Notes under the pieces: generated by a model
What the model was told of the DNA's origin: nothing
The model's database searches: none
Seen by the model: only the letters and a program-made list of their open reading frames with translations
DNA from: JBPCRW01 sp050996405
GTDB taxonomy: Bacteria > Acidobacteriota > Blastocatellia > Pyrinomonadales > Pyrinomonadaceae
NCBI GenBank assembly: GCA_050996405.1
Contig: JBPCRW010000132.1
Span: forward strand, 1 to 41,216
Direction: 5' to 3'
Length of the DNA stretch: 41,216 bases
Translations under genes and position numbers: made by a program
Shown here: in pieces, positions 33,686 to 41,216 of the stretch
How the letters are laid out: each line of letters begins with the position of its first letter
Numbering within the stretch: the first letter of the stretch is position 1

Positions 33686-35173
33686 TTATTTCGCAGGCTG
33701 CGGAAGATCCGCCACCAGCCTTAGCGAAACCGTTAATTCGTCAAGTTGGAAATGCGGACGCATAAAAGCGATCGCGCGATACGCCCCCGGCTTGCCCGGA
33801 ATTTCCGCGACATCTACCCGCGCCTCGCGCAAAGGATATTTCGCTTTAGTCTCCGGCGAAGCCATATCGTCGGGGGTCACGTAATTACTAATCCATTTGT
33901 TAAGAAAATACTCGGCATCAGAGCGCGACATGAAACTTCCGATTTTGTCACGCACGATTGATTTCAGGTAATGCGCGAAACGCGAGACGGCGAAAATATA
34001 CTGCAACTGCGTCGAAAGCCGCGCGTTGGCGTTGGCTTCGTCCGTATCATATTTTTTCGCTTTGTTGCCGCTCTGCGCGCCGAAAAACGCGGCGTAATCG
34101 GTATCTTTGCAATGCACGAGCGGGATGAAACCGTTGTCGGAAAATTCCTTTTCGCGGCGGTCTGTAATCGCTACTTCGGTCGGGCATTTCAGAGCGACTT
34201 CGCCTTCGTCGGTGTTAAAAGTGTGCGTCGGCAAGCCTTGCACCAATCCGCCGCCTTCCACGCCGCGAATCGCCACGCACCAGCCGTGCATCGAAAACGC
34301 TTCGGTCAATCTCGTTCCGAAAGAATAAGCCGCATTCGACCACAGATATTTTTTATGGTCTTTGCCGTCGACATCTTCTTCAAAACGAAAAGTCTCCGTC
34401 GGTTTGGTGGCTTCGCCGTAAGGCTCGCGCCCTAAAACGTGCGGCAAGGTCAAGCCGACGTAGCGTGAATCTTCGGATTCGCGGAAACTGCGCCATTTCG
34501 CGTATTCCGTGCGGTCGAAAATTTTCGCCACGTCGCGGACTTCGGTCATTTCTCCGAAAGTATCCCAGCCGAATAGTTCGCTGGAAGCGGCGGAAATAAA
34601 CGGCGCGTGCGCGGCGGCGGCGACACCCGAGATTTTTTCCAGCAGTGCCATATCCTGCGGATGGTTTGAAAATTCGTAATCGCCGATTAAAGCCCCGAAC
34701 GGCGCGCCGCCGAACGTGCCGTATTCTTCTTCGTAGATTTTTCTGAACAGCGCGGACTGGTCAAATTCCAGAGCGCGTTCAAAATCTTTCAGCAAGTCTT
34801 TTTTGCTCGCGCTCATGACGCGAATTTTCAACTGCGTGCCGGTCAGAGAATTTTTGACCAGGTGATGCAGCCCGCGCCACGAGCCTTCGAGTTTCTGGAA
34901 ATCCTCCTGGTGCATAATTTCATTAAGCTGACCGGAAATTAAACGGTCAATTTCCGCGATACGCGCGTTGATTGCCGTATCCATATCTTTTGACAATGTA
35001 AGTTCGCCGGACATTACCTGACCGACAAATTCGCCAATCATATCCTTGGCGCGTTCCTTTTGGAAATCGTCACGCGCCATTTTGCCTTCGGTTAAAATCT
35101 GGTCGAGCAGATTTACCTGCGGGGCTTCTTTAGTTTCTGCTTGAGCTTCTGTTTGTTTTGCTTTTTCAGCCAT
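33686..35173 (-). CDS. tssC: T6SS sheath large subunit TssC
   Basis: This 495-aa protein has the VipB/TssC pattern: LLDQILTEGKMARDD, INARIAEIDRLISGQLNEIM, FQKLEGSWRGLHHLVKNS, FGALIGDYEFSNHPQD, PFISAASSELFGW, WRSFRESEDSRYVGLTLPHV and EARVDVAEIPGKPGAYRAIA near the C-terminus. It forms the contractile sheath with TssB; TssB stops 4 nt upstream and an AGGAGGAAT site serves tssC. A full-length gene with no defects seen. Confidence 0.97.
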   Translation of the reverse strand: MAEKAKQTEAQAETKEAPQVNLLDQILTEGKMARDDFQKERAKDMIGEFVGQVMSGELTLSKDMDTAINARIAEIDRLISGQLNEIMHQEDFQKLEGSWRGLHHLVKNSLTGTQLKIRVMSASKKDLLKDFERALEFDQSALFRKIYEEEYGTFGGAPFGALIGDYEFSNHPQDMALLEKISGVAAAAHAPFISAASSELFGWDTFGEMTEVRDVAKIFDRTEYAKWRSFRESEDSRYVGLTLPHVLGREPYGEATKPTETFRFEEDVDGKDHKKYLWSNAAYSFGTRLTEAFSMHGWCVAIRGVEGGGLVQGLPTHTFNTDEGEVALKCPTEVAITDRREKEFSDNGFIPLVHCKDTDYAAFFGAQSGNKAKKYDTDEANANARLSTQLQYIFAVSRFAHYLKSIVRDKIGSFMSRSDAEYFLNKWISNYVTPDDMASPETKAKYPLREARVDVAEIPGKPGAYRAIAFMRPHFQLDELTVSLRLVADLPQPAK

Positions 35174-35177
35174 TATT

Positions 35178-35696
35178 TTATTCCTCCTTACCGCTTTCTA
35201 AACCGAGTTCGCCGCTCAATTGTCTTTGTTTATCGGCATTGGCGACGACATCGTTGAGCAGATTTTCCAATTTATCGTTGCCGTCCATTTTTGAACGCAA
35301 ATCAGAAAGTTTCTGACGCGCTTCGACCAGTTTGCGAAGCGGTTCGACTTGCTGGACGACATTGTCCGGCTCGAAATCTTCGATGCTGTTGAATTTTATA
35401 TCAACGCCGAGTTTGCTGCCGTCATTTTGCAGTTTGTTGTCAACGTTAAAGCTGACGCGCGGTTTCATTCCAGCCAATACCTGATTGAAATTATCCGGGT
35501 CAATCTCGACAAATTTGCGATTCTTCAAAGCGGGCAGCGGTTCTTCCGGTTTTCCGGCAAAATCGCCTATTACGCCGATGACAAACGGCAATTCCTTTAA
35601 CTCAATCGCCCCGCCGACTTCGACATCGTAGGTTATTTGAACACGCGGCGGGCGAACGCGGTCTATTTTATGTTGCAGACTTTCTTTTTTTGGCAT
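35178..35696 (-). CDS. tssB: T6SS sheath small subunit TssB
   Basis: The 172-aa VipA/TssB protein has MPKKESLQHKIDRVRPPRVQ, ELPFVIGVIGDFAGKPEEPL, RKFVEIDPDNFNQVLAGMKP and a C-terminal helix pair. It wraps with TssC to form the sheath. AGGAG lies upstream of the ATG. It is 4 nt before tssC and 181 nt after tssA, with a repeat-rich gap between. Confidence 0.96.
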   Translation of the reverse strand: MPKKESLQHKIDRVRPPRVQITYDVEVGGAIELKELPFVIGVIGDFAGKPEEPLPALKNRKFVEIDPDNFNQVLAGMKPRVSFNVDNKLQNDGSKLGVDIKFNSIEDFEPDNVVQQVEPLRKLVEARQKLSDLRSKMDGNDKLENLLNDVVANADKQRQLSGELGLESGKEE

Positions 35697-35714
35697 TTCG
35701 ATAACTCCTTTTTG

Positions 35715-35889
35715 GTAATTAGTAATTGGTAATTAGTAGTTAGTAATTGGTAATAAGTAATTGGTTATTGGCAACTCAAACAAAATATCAGAGCCTTTCT
35801 AAAATCAGTTTAAATCATAAATTGATTTTAAAGTTCAGCCCGCAGTTTTTTGCCGATTACCAATCACCTATTATCAATTACCAACTATT
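35715..35889. repeat. AT-rich tandem and inverted repeat between tssB and tssA, ending in the tssA stop
   Basis: Tandem 'taattggtaattag' units at 35715-35774 have an imperfect reverse complement at 35850-35889 (about 40 nt per arm). An inner stem TAAAATCA/TGATTTTA lies in the loop. The right arm includes the tssA stop and last codons. Confidence 0.75.
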
Positions 35890-37092
35890 GCTTTCACTTG
35901 ATTCCGGCGAATCTGATGAATCTGATGAATCCGAATAATCCGCTGCTGCGCCGTCGCCGCCGGAATACGCACCGAAACCGAGCGTTTCGCGCAGTTGACC
36001 GAGAACCGCTTCGTCCTTGATAACTTCCTGAAGCCAGTTGTCAAGCGGCATATTACCCCATTTGACGGCGCGCTGCGCGAGATATGAAACCGGACTGTGC
36101 GGTTCGGTTCGGCGGAAAAATTCGGCAACGTCGCTCAAACGTTTAAGCGCGTCCTGCCGCGAGCGAATCGCGCCGGTCGCAGCAGCGACACCGCCGCCAT
36201 TAGCTGCCGCGCCGGATTCGCCGCCTTCCGCCCGCGCCGCGCCGTCTTGCGCTTCTTCAACAGCATCCGGCTCTTGCTCGCGTTTTTCCTGAAGAAATCT
36301 TTTTACCGCCGGACGAATGTCTTCCAGAATTTTTTTTAGTCCGGTCATCGCAGGTGCTTGATTACGGTCGAATTTTTCTTCGATTGTCCGGTTCAGAAAT
36401 TCAAACTCTGTCCAGCATTCTTCGATTGTAAAATATAGCTGCTCGTAAAAAGCGCGGCGCGTCTGATTTTTCGCTTTGCGCCACATCTCGCCGGTCGTGC
36501 GGCGTTCCTGTTCGGCTTGCGCCTTTAATTGATTAAATTTTTCCTGGTCGCCGGAGTCGAGCGCGTCTAAATTTTCGGGAATGTCAAAACGTTTTGAATC
36601 TTCCCAGGCGAGATAACTTAGCCGTTCGCCGCCCGTCAACGGAACGGTCTGAATCGACAACGCGCATTCTTTGTCCATCCATTCAATCGCGTTGGCGCGC
36701 CCTTCCTGGTCGCCTTCGTCAATTTCTGGAAAACAGGTTTCCCAAAAATTTTCCTGCAGCCCGCGCGCCAGCTTTAAAGAATCGCGCAAGCCGTCAAAAC
36801 CATAGATTCTGGTCAGCGATTCGCCGAGCCAGGCGGCAATCTGCAAATCTTTGGTTTGCGTTTCCAGAGCGGGAACGGCTGAATCGATTACCCGTCGATA
36901 ATCAGCCGTTTTTAATTCGTGCTGCCATTGCCCCTGCGCCACGTCCAAATCCGCCCGCCGCGCCGCGCGGATTTCGTCATACAAACCCGAATACTGCAAA
37001 TTTTCGCCCGCCGGTTTCTCTTCGGAGACGGGTCGCAGCAATGCGTCCAAATCAATGACAGGTGCTGTGGTCGGTTCTTCCGGACTATACAT
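35878..37092 (-). CDS. tssA: T6SS cap/assembly protein TssA
   Basis: This 404-aa protein has an ImpA_N domain: ALLRPVSEEKPAGENLQYSG, YDEIRAARRADLDVAQGQWQ, AAWLGESLTRIYGFDGLRD and WETCFPEIDEGDQEGRANAI. The central part is helical, and the C-terminal domain has DALKRLSDVAEFFRRTEPHSPVSYLAQRAVKWG, as in TssA dodecamers that coordinate tube and sheath growth. The last ~27 residues are Asp/Ser-rich (DYSDSSDSSDSPESS), partly coded by tandem repeats and ending in an AT-rich repeat. It starts 46 nt after tagJ. Confidence 0.93.
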   Translation of the reverse strand: MYSPEEPTTAPVIDLDALLRPVSEEKPAGENLQYSGLYDEIRAARRADLDVAQGQWQHELKTADYRRVIDSAVPALETQTKDLQIAAWLGESLTRIYGFDGLRDSLKLARGLQENFWETCFPEIDEGDQEGRANAIEWMDKECALSIQTVPLTGGERLSYLAWEDSKRFDIPENLDALDSGDQEKFNQLKAQAEQERRTTGEMWRKAKNQTRRAFYEQLYFTIEECWTEFEFLNRTIEEKFDRNQAPAMTGLKKILEDIRPAVKRFLQEKREQEPDAVEEAQDGAARAEGGESGAAANGGGVAAATGAIRSRQDALKRLSDVAEFFRRTEPHSPVSYLAQRAVKWGNMPLDNWLQEVIKDEAVLGQLRETLGFGAYSGGDGAAADYSDSSDSSDSPESSESNSW

Positions 37093-37138
37093 AAAAAATT
37101 AAAATTTGCTTTGCAAAACTATTTCGATTTATTTTCAA

Positions 37139-37936
37139 TTATTCCGTTTGATTCATTTCAATTTCTTTGATTTCGAGAAGCGGTTTATCGCCGCCGTCCG
37201 CCCAAAAAAGTTTTAAGCCTTCGCCGACGAAAATATCCGCGCCCGCTTCGCGCCAGTCGGTCATTCGCCCCAAGCGCGTCTGGTCGCTGTTGTTTTTATA
37301 CGAACCAGCATAGAGCGACGGAATTAAAACTTCGCCGTTTGTGCCGTTTAAAGTTTCCAGCTTTGCCTGAATCCAGAACAAATCGCGCAAAGTTTTCGGC
37401 GCGGCAAATTCGATTTTAACGATTTGCTCAAACGGAATCCAGACGTATGAATCTTTGATAATCGCTTCCAAAACGCAGGATGTCGCGTCGTTATAATCCC
37501 GAAAATCTTCGACCGCCGCGCCGTTTATTTTCGCGGAAAAAGCGGGACGTTCTTCTTCGATTTTGTCCAAAATCTCGCGCGCCTCGCCTGCGTTTCCCTC
37601 GCGCAGACGGTTGTTCGCCGCCAAAAGACCATAAATATAATCGGGCGGGTCTGCAAGAAATTCCGGTTTCAAACCGTCGGAAAAACAGCGTTCGCGTTTT
37701 TTTTCGGCTTCCAGAGCCTGACGATAAATGAGCGTGCCAATCATCGTATTCGCATCCTGATGCCCGACGACATCGAGCTGTTTTTCAGCCCGCGACCAAT
37801 CGCCCGCAAAACACGACAATTCAAACAAAAACGTCCGCGCGTTGGTGTCGGTCGGATTCAATTTGACCGCCTGCAAAGCGGCTTCGACCGCGCCGCCCAA
37901 ATTTCCCGCGTCGAGTTGTGTTTTGGCTTCATTCAT
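37139..37936 (-). CDS. tagJ: T6SS accessory protein TagJ/ImpE
   Basis: This 265-aa ImpE-family protein has an N-terminal tetratricopeptide-like part (AKTQLDAGNLGGAVEAALQA, residues ~3-120). The characteristic IPFEQIVKIEFAAPKTLRDL with W (about 170-190) follows, then GEVLIPSLYAGSY and RMTDWREAGADIFVGEGLK. TagJ binds the N-terminal helix of TssB and modulates sheath handling by ClpV in some T6SSs. It lies 40 nt after tssM and before tssA. Clear family member. Confidence 0.92.
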   Translation of the reverse strand: MNEAKTQLDAGNLGGAVEAALQAVKLNPTDTNARTFLFELSCFAGDWSRAEKQLDVVGHQDANTMIGTLIYRQALEAEKKRERCFSDGLKPEFLADPPDYIYGLLAANNRLREGNAGEAREILDKIEEERPAFSAKINGAAVEDFRDYNDATSCVLEAIIKDSYVWIPFEQIVKIEFAAPKTLRDLFWIQAKLETLNGTNGEVLIPSLYAGSYKNNSDQTRLGRMTDWREAGADIFVGEGLKLFWADGGDKPLLEIKEIEMNQTE

Positions 37937-37976
37937 AAATTTGGTTCAAGGTTAAAAAAGCGATTAAACTTTGAAC

Positions 37977-40900
37977 TTATTTCAAAAACGTCTGCGGCAC
38001 TTTGACCGACGTGAAAACGCTGCGGTCGAATAAATCAACGTCGCCGGTCGGCTTAATGGTCGCCGTCACGATTTTGCCGCCGGGTTTATAAGTCAAAAGA
38101 TATTCGCCGCCCGCCTGTTTTTTCGGCGCGCCCGCGTCAAAGAATTTAAATAATCCCCACGTTCCCGGAAACGTCAAAGCGTTTGCGCCGCCCGCGCTCT
38201 GCGAACTGCCCGCCGAACTTGTTACGCCTGTATTGACGTTTGAATTCGCACTATTTGCCGAAGGCACAGCGGAAGTCGGCTCGCTCGTTGACGCGCCCAA
38301 ACTCATCACCACGCCCGTATCACCGGAAGATGCGGGGAATTTCAGATTCGCCGAACCTGTGCCGCCGCTCGACGAATCAACTTTCGGCTGCCCGTCAATC
38401 GTCACCTCTGCGACCGCGTCGCCCGTCTTCATCAATTTAAATTCGTAAGCAAATGACGGCGCGGCGTTTTTCTCGCCGAACAACGCTTTACGCAGACGGA
38501 AGGCGTTGTTTAGATACGCGACAAATTCATCTGTAAATTGCGCCGGACTGCCTTCTTTGACCTTGATTTGTCCGTTCGCTTCTTCAAAGTATTTCGACAA
38601 ATTGTCAGCGTAAAACTTCGACAGCGTTCCATCGCTCGGATTTAAAAATACTGTCAATTTTGTAATGTCGGCTTCGCTCGCGCTCGCATCGAACGGAAAA
38701 CCTTTTTCGATTTCTTTGGCTTTCGGCAAAATCGTGTCCGTCCAAGCCTTGATAAGCTGGTCGCGCACGCCTACGCCGAGCAGCGTTCGCAAATTTCCCA
38801 AGGGTTCTCGTAAAAGTTCCGCCGTCGCCTGACCCGAAGGCGTGTCGTCAAATCCGCCTAAAAGATTAGTGACGTTTGTTTCCGCTTGCTGCAATTGCAA
38901 TTTCGTATCTTTTTCGGCGGCTAAATCTTTGGAAATTTGATTCAACTGGTCTGGGGAGAGACCGTTCAAACGATTGAAAACTTTGCCGAGTTCGTTGCGA
39001 TATTTTCCAATCGGCGCGGCATCGGATTTTCCTTCTTCGCCCATAAAACTCAAGAGCGCGTGAAACTCGCCTTCGACCGGAGTTTTTTCGCCAGCCGCGT
39101 TCGCGTTCGTTTTGACGAAGAAACTTTTAATCCAATCCCACCAGCCGTTTGTTTTCGGTTTCGCCGAAAGATTGACGTTTCGCGCGATGTCGTTTAATAA
39201 AATTTCCATCGGCGAATTGGCGGACGAAAAAGCTTGAATTGATTTGGCGGCATTTTCCTTCGTGTATTTTTTGACGTTAATGGCTTTGATATACGATTTC
39301 CAATTCTCGATATAATCGCGGTAATACTGATTTTCCAGAGTGCTGGCATCGGTTGTCTGCGCGACTGTTCCTTTGCCCTGCTCGCCCATCACCCAATCGT
39401 CCGCGCTCAATTCCTTGTCCGCGTCGGAAATCGCTTTTTTCATCAAAGGATAACCTTCAATCGTGAACGCGCCCGGAACTTGATAACCGCCTTCGATGTA
39501 AGAAGTGTCGCCGCCGTTTTTCGCCAAAACGGTCTCGACGGTTTTCGCGCCAACTTTGGAATCAACGTCTTTTGAAATTTCCGTAATTTTACGTTTATAG
39601 TAACGAAACACCGGCGGAAACGCCTGCAATTTTTTTCGCACCGCGTCAACCAAACCAGCATCAAGTTTAATGCGCGGAAATTCGTCGCGGTTCACCTGTT
39701 TGGCGTAAAACTCAAGCTGCTGCTGCGCGACGAGTTCCGAGCCGCCCGGAATTTTCGATTCGGTTTTCCAGTAAGGCGCGAGTGTCGTGCTTAAGGAAGT
39801 CGCTTCAGCCTTGTCCTTGTAATCGCCCGACAGCATCAAATATGCTTTCAATAAATCGTAATTTTTGCCCAAATCGGCTTCGGCTTTTTCCTTGTCTTTT
39901 TGGTCTAACTGCGACAAATTGGCGGCGGGTGCGGCGGCAAATTTCCGCAAATCGTCTTCGAGTTTTTTGACGGTCGGTTTTTTAAAACGCTGCTCGACGG
40001 CGTTGAAATACGTCGGCAAAAGTTTTTCGTGAAACAGACGATTTCCCGAATAAAAACCCATCCGCATCGAAAGCGGCGCGCCGTTGCGGTCGTAATCGTC
40101 AAGGTCAACCAGCGTTTTCCGCAAATTGTCGGTCGTATCAATTTCGGCTCGTGCTTCGTCCGGCTTTTTATCGAGCGGATTGCGCCCCGCGTCCGCCTTG
40201 ACCATTGTTAAAACGGCTTCGCCGCGAGTTGTGGCTTCGTCCACCATTTGCTTGTTTTGATACAGCGAAACTGCCGCGAGCAAGAGCAGCAGCGCAACCA
40301 ATCCTGCGCCCAAAAGCGTCAAGAGCCAGCCGAGAATCGGCGGGCGCGCCTTTTGCGATTGAAAAGTGGCGACCAAATCCTTGTCGCGCAAAACGACATC
40401 GCGGAAAAGTTTTTCGGCGAAGTAGGATTGCCCGACCGTCTGTTGTCCGATTTGCGTCTGCCCGCGTCCGCTTGCCGCCGCGCGGTTGACCGGCACAGCC
40501 GTAAAATAAAATCCGCGCAAAAACGGGCTTTCGCTAAACGGATTCGGGCGAAAAAGCGTTGAAACAAACGCGCCGAGTTTTCTGCGTCCCGTGCCGAAGT
40601 GAAGCGGAAAGTTGAAAATTTTTAATTGCCTGACGGGCGCGAACGGCGCGGAAAGTCGCATCAGGCGACGTTTCATCACCGAATTTTGCAAAAGGTCGTA
40701 TTCGCCGTCGAACAGCGAATGCGCGTTCGGCGTTTGTTCAAGTGGAATCGTCGCGCCCCACACTAAATTTTGCCCTTCGCGCTGCGACACAGAAAACGAA
40801 TCTCGAAAGCCTTCGATAGCGTCGGCGTGCGTAAAAATTAGATAAATCGGAAAACGAACTTTTGTGCGCTGAATCGTTTCGTCAACGCGCGCGCGCAAAA

Positions 40901-41216
40901 CCTTTGCCATCTGTTCGATTTCCGCTTCGCTCGAATTTAAAATTTTTTCCGCGCTGACGGTTAAAATCATTCCGTCGAGCGGACGCAGCGCGCGATATTT
41001 TTTTATCGTATCCAGCAGGCTCGCCCATTCGTCGCCATCCGCGCCTTCGGTTTGATAGCGTCCGGCGGTGTCTAGAAAAACCGCGTCCGACGTGACGCGC
41101 CAATCAACATTGCGCGTCGGGCGAATTGATTTTTGTTCGGATTGCCGCTGGCTCGGCAAATTTTGAAAATTCAAACCCGAAGATAAAACCAGCGAAGTTT
41201 TTCCCGATTTCGGCAC
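37977..41216 (-). CDS. tssM: T6SS membrane complex protein TssM/IcmF (5' end missing)
   Basis: Only the last 1079 codons are in the window; the reading frame runs off the right edge inside the Walker A motif (PKSGKTSLVLSSG). Also seen are AVFLDTAGRYQT (NTPase), YRALRPLDGMILTVSAEKIL, and IYLIFTHADAIEGF (G-domain-type specificity loop). One membrane helix (WLLTLLGAGLVALLLLLAAV) lies near residue 295-320 of this part. The large periplasmic domain is helical. The C-terminal beta domain has TWGLFKFFDAG. A Ser/Asn/Thr-rich, disordered stretch (SANSANSNVNTGVTSSAGSS) interrupts it at about 1010-1030. TssM spans the envelope with TssJ/TssL, which are not present here. Confidence 0.95.
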   Translation of the reverse strand: MPKSGKTSLVLSSGLNFQNLPSQRQSEQKSIRPTRNVDWRVTSDAVFLDTAGRYQTEGADGDEWASLLDTIKKYRALRPLDGMILTVSAEKILNSSEAEIEQMAKVLRARVDETIQRTKVRFPIYLIFTHADAIEGFRDSFSVSQREGQNLVWGATIPLEQTPNAHSLFDGEYDLLQNSVMKRRLMRLSAPFAPVRQLKIFNFPLHFGTGRRKLGAFVSTLFRPNPFSESPFLRGFYFTAVPVNRAAASGRGQTQIGQQTVGQSYFAEKLFRDVVLRDKDLVATFQSQKARPPILGWLLTLLGAGLVALLLLLAAVSLYQNKQMVDEATTRGEAVLTMVKADAGRNPLDKKPDEARAEIDTTDNLRKTLVDLDDYDRNGAPLSMRMGFYSGNRLFHEKLLPTYFNAVEQRFKKPTVKKLEDDLRKFAAAPAANLSQLDQKDKEKAEADLGKNYDLLKAYLMLSGDYKDKAEATSLSTTLAPYWKTESKIPGGSELVAQQQLEFYAKQVNRDEFPRIKLDAGLVDAVRKKLQAFPPVFRYYKRKITEISKDVDSKVGAKTVETVLAKNGGDTSYIEGGYQVPGAFTIEGYPLMKKAISDADKELSADDWVMGEQGKGTVAQTTDASTLENQYYRDYIENWKSYIKAINVKKYTKENAAKSIQAFSSANSPMEILLNDIARNVNLSAKPKTNGWWDWIKSFFVKTNANAAGEKTPVEGEFHALLSFMGEEGKSDAAPIGKYRNELGKVFNRLNGLSPDQLNQISKDLAAEKDTKLQLQQAETNVTNLLGGFDDTPSGQATAELLREPLGNLRTLLGVGVRDQLIKAWTDTILPKAKEIEKGFPFDASASEADITKLTVFLNPSDGTLSKFYADNLSKYFEEANGQIKVKEGSPAQFTDEFVAYLNNAFRLRKALFGEKNAAPSFAYEFKLMKTGDAVAEVTIDGQPKVDSSSGGTGSANLKFPASSGDTGVVMSLGASTSEPTSAVPSANSANSNVNTGVTSSAGSSQSAGGANALTFPGTWGLFKFFDAGAPKKQAGGEYLLTYKPGGKIVTATIKPTGDVDLFDRSVFTSVKVPQTFLK

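Noticed and set aside
35715..35775. Possible CRISPR-like tandem repeats
   Set aside because: Units are short and not spaced by unique spacers; no cas genes nearby.

Overview
The window looks like a chromosome segment from a Gram-negative environmental bacterium outside the well-studied Proteobacteria. A member of the Acidobacteriota (Blastocatellia-like) is my best guess. The reasons are the mixed AT-tolerant codon use, strong GGAGG ribosome sites, many short palindromic dispersed repeats (two sharing 'acgcagagac'-type words), OPT and M14 exported proteins typical of that group, and a type VI secretion system (T6SS) with TagJ/ImpE. This placement is inference, since no rRNA or marker gene is present.

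Left part (1-4.5 kb): the tail of an NADPH-dependent FMN reductase, a secreted thioredoxin-like protein overlapping a threonine aldolase, and cytidylate kinase. Then comes an RNA island: a tRNA-Arg(UCU) gene split in its anticodon loop by a 233-nt group I intron, a small HNH endonuclease gene, and a tRNA-His(GUG) only 4 nt further on. A glycine-rich RRM RNA-binding protein ends at a perfect palindromic terminator.

Middle part (4.5-18.4 kb): mostly single housekeeping or envelope genes. They are a cupin, a secreted hypothetical, a lycopene cyclase frameshifted at a short repeat, an NTF2-like secreted protein, a PPOX-type flavoprotein, a Gfo/Idh/MocA oxidoreductase, a PilZ protein, a lipoprotein, an OPT transporter, a secreted M14 peptidase, a GlsB/YeaQ membrane protein, an extremely acidic Asp/Ser-repeat protein, and class II fumarase.

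Right part (18.4-41.2 kb): one continuous minus-strand T6SS locus, read from the right edge: tssM (cut by the window end), tagJ/impE, tssA, tssB, tssC, hcp, tssE, tssF, a secreted DUF3471 + CocE/X-Pro peptidase-like hydrolase, tssG, tssH/clpV, vgrG, a LysM-like/peptidoglycan-binding protein, a 695-aa protein I cannot identify, and a PAAR protein. TssB/TssC form the sheath, Hcp the tube, VgrG/PAAR the spike, TssE/F/G with TssA the baseplate and assembly cap, ClpV recycles the sheath, and TssM is part of the membrane complex. TssJ, TssK and TssL are not in the window and may lie beyond the right edge. The last four genes (VgrG to PAAR) look like a spike-and-cargo module, with the 695-aa protein the best candidate for an undescribed effector or adaptor.

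A recurrent theme is short inverted repeats of several families. They lie between operon genes (tssC/hcp, tssB/tssA, tssH/tssG, vgrG/LysM, tssF/hydrolase) and in three places have become part of coding sequence: the lycopene cyclase, the signal peptide of the M14 peptidase, and the C-terminus of TssA.
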